Source: an uncultured Alcaligenaceae bacterium
GTDB taxonomy: Bacteria > Pseudomonadota > Gammaproteobacteria > Burkholderiales > Burkholderiaceae_B
Direction of reading: 5' to 3'
DNA: 64,000 bases
NCBI GenBank assembly: GCA_937952975.1
Contig: CALFXX010000073.1
Location: forward strand, 4,301-68,300
A model generated the notes under the pieces. That model was not told the DNA's origin. It did no database searches and saw only the letters and a program-made list of their open reading frames with translations. The translations under genes were made by a program, and so were the position numbers. Position 1 is the stretch's first letter; each line of letters opens with the position of its first letter. Shown one piece after another: positions 36,299 through 45,036 of the stretch.

Positions 36299-36967
36299 AT
36301 GCACCCAACCCATATTCGTAGTTTTGTAAATCGACGCAGCCATATTACGCAAGGTCAACAAGAGGCAATCGACGCCTTTTTAACCAAGTGGTCGTTGGCC
36401 TATCGCCCTAGTCTGTTGAGCCTGACTGAGACCTTTGAACGCGAGGCCCCCACGATTCTTGAAATCGGCTTCGGCATGGGTGAAACCACCGAAAAAATAG
36501 CGCTTGCGCGGCCTGACGATAATTTTTTAGGTGTCGAAGTCTTTAACGCTGGTGTTGGCGCTCTACTCAAGCGCATTGAGGCATCCAATCTCAACAATAT
36601 TCGTATTATTCAACACGATGCCGTTGAGGTCTTGCGCGACATGCTCGCCCCGCAAAGCCTGGCGGGCGTACATATTTATTTTCCGGATCCCTGGCCCAAA
36701 ACTCGCCACCATAAACGGCGTTTAATCCAACCGCCGTTAGTTGAGTTATTGGCGAGTCGAATGGCACCAGGCGCATATATTCATTGCGCAACTGACTGGG
36801 AACACTACGCCGAGCAAATGCTGGCGGTACTGTCGGCCGAAACAAGTCTGCAAAACACCTGCGAGAGCTTTGCACCACGGCCTGAGTTCAGGCCACTTAC
36901 CAAATTTGAAAACCGCGGCTTACGTTTAGGCCACGGTGTTTGGGATGTGATTTTTAAAAAACGTTAG
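36299..36967 (+). CDS. trmB: tRNA (guanine-N7-)-methyltransferase
   Basis: TrmB methylates G46 in tRNA using S-adenosylmethionine. The 222-residue protein has RSFVNRRSHITQGQ at the N-terminus, the SAM-binding EIGFGMGETTEKIA near residue 59, HIYFPDPWPKTRHHKRRL near 125 (the conserved PDPWPK) and DWEHYAEQML. A GGAGG site sits inside the thiS stop region six bases upstream. The stop overlaps that of the convergent ffh gene. Confidence 0.96.
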   Translation: MHPTHIRSFVNRRSHITQGQQEAIDAFLTKWSLAYRPSLLSLTETFEREAPTILEIGFGMGETTEKIALARPDDNFLGVEVFNAGVGALLKRIEASNLNNIRIIQHDAVEVLRDMLAPQSLAGVHIYFPDPWPKTRHHKRRLIQPPLVELLASRMAPGAYIHCATDWEHYAEQMLAVLSAETSLQNTCESFAPRPEFRPLTKFENRGLRLGHGVWDVIFKKR

Positions 36968-38376
36968 CGCCCAAAACCGCCAAGCTTACCTAGGTTTTTC
37001 ATGCCACCCATGGCGCGCATCATCTTGGCCATCCCGCCCTTTTTCATCTGCTTCATCATGCCCTGCATTTGCTCAAACTGATTAAGCATACGGTTGACCT
37101 CTTGCACGGGCACGCCGGCCCCCGCCGCGATGCGACGCTTGCGCGACGCTTTGAGAAGCTCTGGCTTGCTACGCTCAAGAGGCGTCATCGAGTTGATGAT
37201 GCCCTCGGTGCGGCGCATTTGCTTTTCGGCCTGACCGCTTTGCAACTGGCCCGCTGCTTGCGCAAACTGAGCAGGCAGTTTTTCAAGCATTGAACTCATG
37301 TCCCCCATTTTTTTAACCTGAGCCAGCTGATCTTTAAAGTCGTTTAAATCAAACTTATCGCCCGACTTAATTTTTGCCGCAAGCTTGTTGGCCTCGGCGA
37401 CATCAATATTTTGCTGAGCCTGCTCAACGAGCGACAAAATATCGCCCATGCCCAATACCCGCTGGGCCATACGCTCAGGGTGAAACGGCTCAAGACCATC
37501 AAGTTTTTCAGAGACCCCCACAAACTTTAAAGGCTTACCTGTGACGTGACGCACCGATAAAGCTGCGCCACCGCGCGCATCACCGTCAAGCTTGGTTAGT
37601 ACAACGCCAGTTAACGGTAGGGCGTCAGCAAAAGCACGCGCCGTATTCACGGCGTCTTGACCCTGCATGGCGTCAACGACAAAAAGCGTTTCGATCGGAT
37701 TGAGCACGTCGTGTAAAAGACGAATTTCGCGCATCATCTCTTCGTCGATACCTAAACGGCCGGCCGTATCGACAATCAGCACGTCAAAGTGATGGCGTTT
37801 GGCGTAATCAAGCGCCGAGCGTGCAATATCGACAGGCTTTTGAGTCGCGTCAGAGGCAATCCATTCAACACCCACTTGGCCTGCGACTGTTTTTAGCTGT
37901 TCAATTGCAGCCGGGCGATAAACGTCAGCACTCACCACTGCAACTTTTTTCTTGCCCGTTTTGCGACCATGCGCAACGTGACCGCCTTCGGTCAGCCAGC
38001 GCGCTAATTTACCGGTGGTCGTCGTTTTACCTGCGCCCTGCAAGCCGGCCATCAAAATGATTGCCGGCGGTTGCATCGCCAAAGACAATTCGCTGGAGTC
38101 AGGCCCAAGGTCGCCCCCCATCAGTGCCGTCAACTCACGGTGCACCACACCGACTAAGGCCTGGCCTGGTGACAGGCTACCAACGACCTCGGCGCCCAAG
38201 GCCTTTTCTTTAACATTTGCCACAAACTCGCGCACGACTGGCAACGAGACGTCGGCCTCGAGCAGGGCTAAACGTACCTCGCGCAACATCTCTTGCGTGT
38301 TGGCTTCGGTCAGACGGGCTTCGCCCCGAATAGTCTTGACGACTCGGGATAGTCGTTGGGTTAGATTTTCAAGCAT
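36964..38376 (-). CDS. ffh: Signal recognition particle protein Ffh
   Basis: Ffh is the GTPase of the bacterial SRP that targets nascent membrane proteins to FtsY and SecYEG. The 470-residue protein has an N domain (first ~90 residues), the G1 loop GLQGAGKTTTTGKLARWL near 107, DTAGRLGIDEEMM (G3) and TKLDGDARGG (G4). A Met-rich M domain runs from about residue 330, with a GMMKQMKKGGMAKMMRAMGGMKN tail split across basic Gly-Met repeats. It diverges from the CcsA-like gene. Confidence 0.97.
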   Translation of the reverse strand: MLENLTQRLSRVVKTIRGEARLTEANTQEMLREVRLALLEADVSLPVVREFVANVKEKALGAEVVGSLSPGQALVGVVHRELTALMGGDLGPDSSELSLAMQPPAIILMAGLQGAGKTTTTGKLARWLTEGGHVAHGRKTGKKKVAVVSADVYRPAAIEQLKTVAGQVGVEWIASDATQKPVDIARSALDYAKRHHFDVLIVDTAGRLGIDEEMMREIRLLHDVLNPIETLFVVDAMQGQDAVNTARAFADALPLTGVVLTKLDGDARGGAALSVRHVTGKPLKFVGVSEKLDGLEPFHPERMAQRVLGMGDILSLVEQAQQNIDVAEANKLAAKIKSGDKFDLNDFKDQLAQVKKMGDMSSMLEKLPAQFAQAAGQLQSGQAEKQMRRTEGIINSMTPLERSKPELLKASRKRRIAAGAGVPVQEVNRMLNQFEQMQGMMKQMKKGGMAKMMRAMGGMKNLGKLGGFGR

Positions 38377-38404
38377 GGCAACCGTTTCGATTTACACTAG
38401 ACAC

Positions 38405-39259
38405 ATGTCTGCCCCCATTGTATTTCACTCGCTCGCCGCTTTGGCCTATTTACTACTGGCCCTTGTGCTTTGGCGACGTTTTGCAGCCAGCCAGCCGACC
38501 ATGCAGGTCGGACAGTTGGCACGAATCGCTCTGCTTGCAGCGATCGTGCTGCATGGCTACGCGTTGCATCGGTCGATTGTGCTGGATCAGCGCCTGCAAC
38601 TGAGTTGGGCGCTAGCGTTATCAACAGCGGTTTGGCTGGGCATGATCGTTTTTTGGCTTGAAAGCTTAATTATCCGAATCGATGGCCTTCAACTCCTGCT
38701 ATTACCGGCGGGTGCTCTTAGCTGCCTGCTGGTGGCCTTGTTTCCAAAAGAGCAGCTAGTCGCCCACGCGGTCGATCCCGCCCTGCGTATTCACTTGCTG
38801 ATAGCGCTTTCAGCGTACGGATTGGTCACGATCGCGGCGCTGCAAGCGATCTTGATGTCGGCCATCGACCGCCGACTGCATTTTCCGCTGGCAGCGGCGC
38901 GCGAAAATAAAGGCTTAAGCGTCGTACTCGGCCGTATATTAGACGCACAGCCGCCTTTACTTGCTCAAGAACAGGTGCTCTTTCGGGTGATCTGGGTCGC
39001 CTTCGCTTTACTCAGCTTCGCTGTGCTTTCGGGTTCTTTAATTTCGGTAGCGGCTACCGGCAAATGGCTACCGTTTGATCACAAAACCATCTTCACCCTG
39101 TTGTCGTGGCTCACGTTCGGGATTTTATTAATCGGACGCTATACACGTGGCTGGCGCGGGCGGATTGCGTTGCGATACACCCTGCTTGGCTTTGCCTTCA
39201 TCGTGCTCTCGTACACCGGTAGCCGTTTTGTTGTTGAAGTCATTTTGCAGAGAAACTAA
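38405..39259 (+). CDS. CcsA/YpjD-like cytochrome c assembly family membrane protein
   Basis: This 284-residue protein is almost entirely hydrophobic, with about eight predicted membrane segments. It resembles the YpjD/HemX-like branch of the CcsA cytochrome c assembly family, often found next to ffh in proteobacteria. Histidines lie at segment edges (for example LHGYALHRS, RIHLLIALSAY) and could contact heme, by analogy. The start at 38405 lies 28 bases from the divergent ffh start. Its exact role is not established. Confidence 0.8.
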   Translation: MSAPIVFHSLAALAYLLLALVLWRRFAASQPTMQVGQLARIALLAAIVLHGYALHRSIVLDQRLQLSWALALSTAVWLGMIVFWLESLIIRIDGLQLLLLPAGALSCLLVALFPKEQLVAHAVDPALRIHLLIALSAYGLVTIAALQAILMSAIDRRLHFPLAAARENKGLSVVLGRILDAQPPLLAQEQVLFRVIWVAFALLSFAVLSGSLISVAATGKWLPFDHKTIFTLLSWLTFGILLIGRYTRGWRGRIALRYTLLGFAFIVLSYTGSRFVVEVILQRN

Positions 39260-39519
39260 TGGGTAAAGCTCTTTTTTGGCTCGCAATCTTTATTGGCAGT
39301 ATTTTTATCACGCGCCTCTTGGCCATCCAGGCAGCCAAAAAGCGTCGCCCGCCCCCGCAAGCGCCCTCCAAACAAAGTCAAGCCTCGGCAAGCTCTGAGA
39401 CAATGGTGCGCTGCGCGCACTGTGGTGTGCACTTACCTCGCTCAGAGGCTTCACTGATCAATCAAAATACCTGGTGCAGCCCGGCACACGCTCAACTTGG
39501 TGTGCGCAACAGAGACTAA
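39259..39519 (+). CDS. PP0621-family protein
   Basis: This 86-residue protein has one N-terminal membrane segment (LFWLAIFIGSIFITRLLAI), a Pro/Gln-rich linker and a C-terminal domain with VRCAHCGVHLPRSEA and a later Cys-His, resembling a small zinc ribbon. This pattern defines the PP0621 family of unknown function. Its ATG shares one base with the preceding stop codon (TAATG), so translation is coupled to the CcsA-like gene. Confidence 0.85.
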   Translation: MGKALFWLAIFIGSIFITRLLAIQAAKKRRPPPQAPSKQSQASASSETMVRCAHCGVHLPRSEASLINQNTWCSPAHAQLGVRNRD

Positions 39520-39540
39520 GCCAACAGCGCACCCCCACCG

Positions 39541-40128
39541 ATGCCTAAAGGTTCAACGTTGTTCATTCTTGACGCTCAGGGTTGGCTTGTACCAAACGCA
39601 AACGTGGCGCTACGGCCCTCGCCAAACTTTAACGAGCGGCCTGCAGGCAGTACCGTGTCGTTGCTCGTCATTCACAACATCACTTTGCCACCAGGTCAGT
39701 TTGGCACGCCTTACATTGCCGACTTATTTTTAAACCAGCTTGACCTCAGCGCCGACCCTTGGTTTAGCAACGTTGAGGGGCTTAAAGTTTCGGCCCATTT
39801 TGTGATTGATCGTACCGGGCAAATTACACAGTTTGTATCGTGTGCTGATCGTGCTTGGCATGCAGGCGTTTCATCGTTCGACGGGCGCGAGCAATGCAAT
39901 GATTTTTCAATTGGTATCGAGCTCGAAGGCACCGATGACGTAGCGTTTGAAGACGTGCAATACGAGCGCCTCGCGAGGCTCACGCAGTGTTTGCGCGAGC
40001 GCTACCCGTTAACCGCTGCAACAGGGCACTCAGATATTGCCCCTGGACGCAAAACAGACCCAGGACCATTCTTTGACTGGTCACGCTTTAGTGCGTTAGC
40101 GCTATGGCCAACAGCTCATAGGGGCTAA
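39541..40128 (+). CDS. ampD: 1,6-anhydro-N-acetylmuramyl-L-alanine amidase AmpD
   Basis: This cytoplasmic zinc amidase cleaves the peptide from anhydro-muropeptides during wall recycling and so keeps AmpC-type beta-lactamase regulation low. The 195-residue protein has the metal ligands in LLVIHNI (His), ADRAWHAGVSSF (conserved His) and GHSDIAPGRKTDPGP (His and Asp). IGIELEGTD is the catalytic Glu region. It follows the PP0621 gene by 21 bases in the same direction. Confidence 0.95.
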   Translation: MPKGSTLFILDAQGWLVPNANVALRPSPNFNERPAGSTVSLLVIHNITLPPGQFGTPYIADLFLNQLDLSADPWFSNVEGLKVSAHFVIDRTGQITQFVSCADRAWHAGVSSFDGREQCNDFSIGIELEGTDDVAFEDVQYERLARLTQCLRERYPLTAATGHSDIAPGRKTDPGPFFDWSRFSALALWPTAHRG

Positions 40129-40156
40129 AGTGCGACAAAGGGCGCTCAACATGAAA

Positions 40157-40180
40157 CTAGCCGCGACCCAGCGCGGCTAG
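40157..40180. terminator. Hairpin between convergent ampD and htpG
   Basis: CTAGCCGCG and CGCGGCTAG make a 9-base perfect stem with a 6-base loop. Only TTT follows on the minus strand, so it would be a modest htpG terminator. Confidence 0.4.
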
Positions 40181-40234
40181 TGATGACTCATCGCAGCAAC
40201 TACAAGAGCTATTGGCTAAGCCCCTGAGCCACCC

Positions 40235-42145
40235 TTAGGCCAGCAACAACTGATTCACACGCTTCACAAAAGCAGTTGGATCAGGTAGCTGCGAGCCGTC
40301 TGCCAATAGCGCCTGTTCAAACAACAACGTTGCCCAGTCGTTAAATGTTTCGTCAGAAGCCGCTTGCACTCGCGCCACCAAGGCATGCTCAGGATTAATC
40401 TCAAGTACAGGCAACACGTTTGGAGCAGCCTGGCCTGCCGCTTTAAGCATACGCTGCAGGTGAGGACTCAAATCGTTTTGTCCCACGACCACGCACGAAG
40501 GCGAATCGACTAACCGTAAGGTGACGCGCACTTCTTTGACGCGATCTTTTAAGGACTCTTGCAAACGCTCAACCAGCGGCTTGAACTGTTCAGCCACTTC
40601 GGTTTGATGTTTCTTTTCTTCATCATCGGCCAACGCTTCAAGATCAAGCCCACCTTTGGCCACTGACACGAACTGCTTACCATCAAACTCACGCAGGTGC
40701 GACAACATCCATTCGTCAACGCGATCCCACATCACCAACACGTCGATACCTTTCTTGCGGAAGATCTCGATGTGCGGGCTGTTGCTACCAGCGGTATAGC
40801 TATCGGCCGTAACGTAATAAATTTTGTCTTGACCGTCTTTCATGCCAGCAACGTAATCGGCCAACGTGACAGTTTGCGCGTCAGTACCTTGCTTCGTTGA
40901 AGCAAAACGCAACAGCTTGGCAATACGCTCGATGTTGCCAGAGTCTTCGCCCGTGCCTTCTTTTAGTACCTGACCAAACTCGGCCCAGAAGGTTGCGTAG
41001 TCTTCTTTTTTGTTTTCAGCCAAATCCTCAAGCATGCTCAAGATACGCTTGGTTGAGCCTTCACGAATCGCTTTCACATCACGGCTTTCTTGCAGCAGCT
41101 CACGCGAGACGTTCAGTGGCAAATCAGCCGAATCAATCACCCCACGCACAAAGCGCAGGTATGAGGGGAGCATTTGCTCGGCATCGTCCATGATGAAAAC
41201 ACGCTTGACGTAGAGCTTGACGCCACGACGCGCGTCGCGATCCCACATATCAAACGGCGCGTGCTTGGGAATAAACAACAATTGCGTGTATTCGCTGCGA
41301 CCTTCAACGCGGTTGTGCGTCCAGGCAAGCGGATCATCAAAGTCATGCGATACATGCTTGTAAAACTCGCGATATTGCTCATCCGTCACGTCAGATTTAC
41401 TGCGTGTCCATAACGCATTCGCCTGATTAACGGCTTCCCACTCAGTCGTTTTGACTTGCTCAGACTTATCCTTATCCCACTCTTCTTTGAGCATTTCAAC
41501 GGGCAACGAGATGTGGTCTGAATAGCGACGCAATACTTCGCGCAACTTGTAGCCATTCAAAAACTCGTCTTCATCGGCACGCAAGTGCAAGGTGACTTCA
41601 GTGCCGCGTTCAGCGCGCTCGATTGCTGCGATCGTAAACTCGCCTTGGCCGTCTGACTCCCACATCACGCCTTGGTCGGCGGAGGCACCTGCGCGGCGGC
41701 TGCGAACCGTCACTTTTTCAGCGACGATAAACGACGAATAAAAACCGACGCCAAATTGACCAATCAATTGTGCGTCTTTTTTGTTATCACCAGTCAATTT
41801 AGAAAAGAACTCGCGCGTACCCGAGCGTGCGATCGTGCCAAGGTTGGCCACCGCCTCGTCACGCGACATACCCACGCCATTATCTGAAATCGTAATCGTG
41901 CGAGCAGCCTTGTCAAAATCAACCCGCACGTGCAGGTCACCAAAGCCTTCGAGCAGTGCAGGCTGATCAATCGCCTCAAACCGCAGCTTGTCGCACGCGT
42001 CTGAAGCGTTAGAGACCAATTCACGCAAAAAAATCTCTTTATTACTGTAAAGCGAATGGATCATCAGGTGCATCAGCTGCTTAACTTCAGCCTGAAAACC
42101 CATTGTTTGAGCGGCGTCTGCCGCTGGAGTTGCTTGATTCATCAT
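40235..42145 (-). CDS. htpG: Chaperone HtpG (Hsp90)
   Basis: This ATP-dependent Hsp90-family chaperone refolds and remodels client proteins in the cytoplasm. The protein is about 636 residues. MGFQAEVKQLMHLMIHSLYSNKEIFLRELVSNASDACDKLR opens the GHKL ATPase domain, given here as a pattern with the ATP-site Asn-Ala-Asp; DNGVGMS and GQFGVGFYS follow. The middle domain has the conserved LPLNVSRELLQ. The start is uncertain by one codon: ATGATG lies two to five bases after GGTGAG. An in-frame GTG at 42166 is less likely. Confidence 0.95.
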   Translation of the reverse strand: MMNQATPAADAAQTMGFQAEVKQLMHLMIHSLYSNKEIFLRELVSNASDACDKLRFEAIDQPALLEGFGDLHVRVDFDKAARTITISDNGVGMSRDEAVANLGTIARSGTREFFSKLTGDNKKDAQLIGQFGVGFYSSFIVAEKVTVRSRRAGASADQGVMWESDGQGEFTIAAIERAERGTEVTLHLRADEDEFLNGYKLREVLRRYSDHISLPVEMLKEEWDKDKSEQVKTTEWEAVNQANALWTRSKSDVTDEQYREFYKHVSHDFDDPLAWTHNRVEGRSEYTQLLFIPKHAPFDMWDRDARRGVKLYVKRVFIMDDAEQMLPSYLRFVRGVIDSADLPLNVSRELLQESRDVKAIREGSTKRILSMLEDLAENKKEDYATFWAEFGQVLKEGTGEDSGNIERIAKLLRFASTKQGTDAQTVTLADYVAGMKDGQDKIYYVTADSYTAGSNSPHIEIFRKKGIDVLVMWDRVDEWMLSHLREFDGKQFVSVAKGGLDLEALADDEEKKHQTEVAEQFKPLVERLQESLKDRVKEVRVTLRLVDSPSCVVVGQNDLSPHLQRMLKAAGQAAPNVLPVLEINPEHALVARVQAASDETFNDWATLLFEQALLADGSQLPDPTAFVKRVNQLLLA

Positions 42146-42300
42146 GCTCACCGAAAAGTTATCCACAGGGTGTACTCAGACCAGATTCATACAGGTCTGA
42201 ACTTCTGCAGGGTATTTGGGGGGTAAATGGCGAATTTCAAGGGCGCACGAGTCAGCCGTCCTAAACACCAAAGTGGGCTTAGTGCTTTAAGGCAAAGGCC

Positions 42301-43662
42301 TCAAGACTGAGCTGCTAGCTCACTGACTAAATCTTCAATATCGGGGCAGCTATCGAGCCTAGTCACCACCTCTTTTAGCCGCTCGGAAGAGCCCATCGGC
42401 TGCGCGGCCAGTTGCCAACAGCGATCAAACTTTGTGGTGCGCGCCTGCTCGCTGAGGGGCCGTGCGGGGCTAGCCAACATGGCATCGATGTGGTGCTCAA
42501 GCACCCTGCCATCAACCAAACGCACGCACACGAGCTGCGGGCCTAGGGCATTTGGGTTTGGGTTGTCGTCGACCTGCATGGTGACTTTGCAGGCCAACGC
42601 ATAGGTTTGCGCGTCAAACAAAGCATTACCCCTGAAATGCATGGCGTCCAAGACCCCATGCTGCAACACCTTGGCCAACACAAAAGGCATGCACAACCGA
42701 GCATAGTTTGGCGTCGGGTGTTGCACGGGTGGGCGGTTCACCAAGTGATTGATCAAGGGTGGCCCAATGACCGTGATCTCAGCAACGTCTTGCATTGAAA
42801 ACTTGGCCTGCTCACGCAGAACAGTTAACCCCTCGATGCCGCCATGAGTAGCCCGTCCGCTTGGGTAGGGTTTGTGGCTCAGTGCTGCAATTTTTGGCTG
42901 CTCAGCCAGGCCAACCATGGCTCTTTCAAGATCCCAGTCTGTTTCAAACATCGTGAGATAGCCAAACTTGCCTGTTAAGGGCGTCTGTAAGCTCGGAAAG
43001 CCCGTCTGCGCCAAGTCACAGGACTGCATCGCCGCACGCGCGTTTAACCCAATCTGCAGGGGCAGCACCACACTACCCTCGGTGTGCGCCTGCATCGTGC
43101 CGCTGACCTGTGCGAGTTGATGTCCAAACGCGGCAAGCGTGGTGTCCGCATCAAAGCCGCGCAAATTGGCCAGGCCCGCCACCGCACCAAAGCCCCCCGA
43201 GGTTGCCGGCCGAAAAAACCGCAACCCCAGGTTTGAAGCTAGGCCGATGGTGCACGCAATATCAACACCTGCGGCCAGGGCGGTCAGAAGCTGTTTTCCG
43301 GTGACGCCACCTCGTACCTGCGCCTCGGCTAACAGCACCGGCAGCAGGGTCGCCATCGCGTGCAGCACCGCGCCCTCGTGCAGGCAGTCATATTCTTGGC
43401 AGTGGATTTGATAGGCATTGACGAGCACAGCCTGCCCCCTCGGCAGCCTCAGGTCGGTGCCCCAGACCGACACCTCTGCACCCTCACCCCAGCTACGAAC
43501 GGCCTTGAGCAAAGGCTGGATTTCAGGCGTACTGCCACCGGCGACGCCGACGCCTAACGTATCTAACAAAAAGATTTTTGCGCGCTCAATCGCCTGAGGC
43601 GTTAACGAGTCAAAGGTCAGCGCTGAGGCATGACGGGCAAGTTGTAGATCAAGGCTTGGCAT
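42301..43662 (-). CDS. MmgE/PrpD-family protein
   Basis: This 453-residue protein belongs to the MmgE/PrpD superfamily, which includes 2-methylcitrate dehydratase, aconitate decarboxylase and iminodisuccinate epimerase. Visible family features are the helical N-terminal domain with FLLDTLGVGVAGG, GVDIACTIG near residue 120, KPYPSGRATHGGIEG near 262 and the C-terminal lid domain. Without a prpB or prpC neighbour the reaction is unclear. Such genes often sit near Bug receptors in Burkholderiales, but here none is adjacent. Confidence 0.85.
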   Translation of the reverse strand: MPSLDLQLARHASALTFDSLTPQAIERAKIFLLDTLGVGVAGGSTPEIQPLLKAVRSWGEGAEVSVWGTDLRLPRGQAVLVNAYQIHCQEYDCLHEGAVLHAMATLLPVLLAEAQVRGGVTGKQLLTALAAGVDIACTIGLASNLGLRFFRPATSGGFGAVAGLANLRGFDADTTLAAFGHQLAQVSGTMQAHTEGSVVLPLQIGLNARAAMQSCDLAQTGFPSLQTPLTGKFGYLTMFETDWDLERAMVGLAEQPKIAALSHKPYPSGRATHGGIEGLTVLREQAKFSMQDVAEITVIGPPLINHLVNRPPVQHPTPNYARLCMPFVLAKVLQHGVLDAMHFRGNALFDAQTYALACKVTMQVDDNPNPNALGPQLVCVRLVDGRVLEHHIDAMLASPARPLSEQARTTKFDRCWQLAAQPMGSSERLKEVVTRLDSCPDIEDLVSELAAQS

Positions 43663-43803
43663 GGTGTGACCGTAAGTAGTGGCTTTGATGGTTTGCGATG
43701 AATCTTAACAAGTAGAGCGGGGCAAACTGGGCCCTGGTCAAGCCTCAAGACAAGAGTTGATAGTCCTGAACACCCCCTCGCGCGCAAAATTTTTATTACA
43801 ACG

Positions 43804-43809
43804 TATAAT
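43804..43809 (+). promoter_or_regulatory. -10 element of the tRNA-Leu promoter
   Basis: A perfect TATAAT lies 43 bases before the tRNA-Leu 5' end, followed by a GC-containing discriminator. The expected -35 position (43781-43786) is not a good match. Confidence 0.5.
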
Positions 43810-43851
43810 GCACGTCTTCGTTCCAAAGCGCCTCGCGCGCGATCCCCCAAA

Positions 43852-43936
43852 GCCCGGGTGGTGAAATTGGTAGACGCAGGGGACTCAAAATCCCCCGCCG
43901 CAAGGCGTGCCGGTTCGATTCCGGCCCCGGGCACCA
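43852..43936 (+). tRNA. tRNA-Leu (anticodon CAA)
   Basis: This is an 85-base class II tRNA. The acceptor stem GCCCGGG pairs with CCCGGGC, the anticodon loop CTCAAAA (anticodon CAA) lies between GGGGA and TCCCC, a long variable arm (CGCCGCAAGGCG) is present, and the T-loop and CCA end are encoded. tRNA-Leu genes are common integration sites and the region downstream is accessory. No second copy of the tRNA 3' end was found within the window. Confidence 0.96.
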
Positions 43937-43985
43937 TCTAAATCCTTGATTCTCAAGGTAACATTCAATTAATTACGTGCACAGT

Positions 43986-44005
43986 CAAAAAATGGCCATT
44001 TTTTG
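43986..44005 (+). terminator. Perfect palindrome with T-run after tRNA-Leu
   Basis: CAAAAAATGG-CCATTTTTTG is a 20-base perfect palindrome 50 bases past tRNA-Leu. It could end the tRNA transcript, but its AU-rich stem without a proper loop makes this uncertain. Confidence 0.35.
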
Positions 44006-44058
44006 TGCTGCGCTTTACGCCATGGCGTATGCCTGCGTAACAACTTGTAAATTAAATA

Positions 44059-44075
44059 GAGCTTTGAATGAGCTC
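44059..44075. promoter_or_regulatory. Dyad in the MNT-HEPN promoter region
   Basis: GAGCT-N7-AGCTC lies just upstream of a TATACT -10-like element (44080-44085). This is the place expected for an autorepressor operator of a toxin-antitoxin operon. A transcript starting near 44092 would begin after the upstream candidate ATG at 44068, which favours the ATG at 44113 for the first gene. Confidence 0.4.
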
Positions 44076-44112
44076 AATTTATACTATCGTGAGTATTGAC
44101 TCGCTGAAAAAC

Positions 44113-44403
44113 ATGAAACCTTCTGTCGCGCTTGAGTTAAAACGTATTGCTATCCGCGAGGCCACGGGTCGCTATCGTGCGACCAACCCACGCGTATTCG
44201 GTTCCGTTTTGCATGGACTAGATCATGACGGTAGCGACATCGACATTCTTGTTGACGCATTACCAGGCGCCACATTATTCGATCTTGGCGGCCTTCAGAT
44301 CGAGTTAGAAGAATTATTGGGCGTACCCGTTGATTTACTAACGCCTCAGGATCTGCCAATTAAATTTCGGCAACAAGTTTTGCAAGAAGCTATCCCTGTA
44401 TGA
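44113..44403 (+). CDS. MNT-domain nucleotidyltransferase antitoxin
   Basis: This 96-residue minimal nucleotidyltransferase has the polymerase-beta motif VFGSVLHGLDHDGSDIDILVD near residue 30, with GS and the DxD metal acids. In MNT-HEPN (type VII) systems such proteins silence the HEPN toxin by adding nucleotides to a Tyr near its active site. The stop overlaps the start of the HEPN gene (ATGA). An ATG at 44068 would add 15 residues but lies upstream of the likely transcript start. Confidence 0.85.
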   Translation: MKPSVALELKRIAIREATGRYRATNPRVFGSVLHGLDHDGSDIDILVDALPGATLFDLGGLQIELEELLGVPVDLLTPQDLPIKFRQQVLQEAIPV

Positions 44404-44774
44404 AGGGTCCGTGCCTTACGGACTACCTCGGTCACATGCAAGTTGCTGCCTCTGATGCGTGCAGCTTTGTTGAAGGACTCAATCAAGCAGATTTTCATGA
44501 TGATAAACGCACTCAAAGCGCTGTTGTGATGAGCCTGATCGTCATCGGAGAAGCCGCCACCAAAGTAATGGATCAGTTTCCGGAGTTCGCTGCAAAAAAC
44601 AGTGAGATCTCTTGGCGAAGTATGAGAGGTATGCGAAACCGAATAGCACATGGATACTTCGATATCAACTTGGAGGTCGTTTGGGACACTGTACAAACGG
44701 CATTACCCACATTGCTATTGCAGTTGCCTGAATTAATCAAATCTTCAGAGCAATCCGATCCCATCAAAAAGTAA
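44400..44774 (+). CDS. HEPN-domain toxin (MNT-HEPN system)
   Basis: This 124-residue, all-helical protein is a DUF86-type HEPN ribonuclease. The active-site motif R-x4-H is complete in MRGMRNRIAHGYF near residue 80, and the Tyr three residues later in the RxxxxHxY pattern is the target of MNT modification in studied systems. SLIVIGEAATKV is typical of this family. It overlaps the MNT gene and should be expressed with it. Confidence 0.88.
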   Translation: MKGPCLTDYLGHMQVAASDACSFVEGLNQADFHDDKRTQSAVVMSLIVIGEAATKVMDQFPEFAAKNSEISWRSMRGMRNRIAHGYFDINLEVVWDTVQTALPTLLLQLPELIKSSEQSDPIKK

Positions 44775-44787
44775 CGTCACAGCAATA

Positions 44788-44949
44788 ATGTCCAAATTTA
44801 CCCCTGAGTATCCTGAACACGTTCGGGTGGTTATTCGAGCGCTAAAACGCGCCCGAAAATTAGCTCGAAAAGTGTCACAAGAGACGGGCACGCCCCTTAT
44901 TTACATGAAGGGCGACAAAATTATTAAAGAGATGATTGCCAAGGTCTGA
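44788..44949 (+). CDS. 53-residue basic ORF
   Basis: ATG at 44788 opens 53 codons ending TGA, 13 bases after the HEPN stop. The product is helical and strongly basic in the middle (RALKRARKLARKV), followed by GTPLIYMKGDKI. I do not recognise it. It resembles small antitoxin or DNA-binding helices only in composition. The ORF is in the same frame as the next small ORF, and the codons between them are open apart from this TGA, so the two could be a split gene. Confidence 0.4.
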   Translation: MSKFTPEYPEHVRVVIRALKRARKLARKVSQETGTPLIYMKGDKIIKEMIAKV

Positions 44950-45036
44950 GCCAAGACCCAACGTTTTGCTATTTTTGCTCATGACAAGAGGCTGGTACAC
45001 ATCATCCCTCGATCCATCATTGCACCGCAGATCAAA

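Noticed and set aside
44947..44949. In-frame TGA read as selenocysteine
   Set aside because: No SECIS-like hairpin was seen just after the TGA and the residues around it are not a redox motif. A stop mutation or gene end is simpler.
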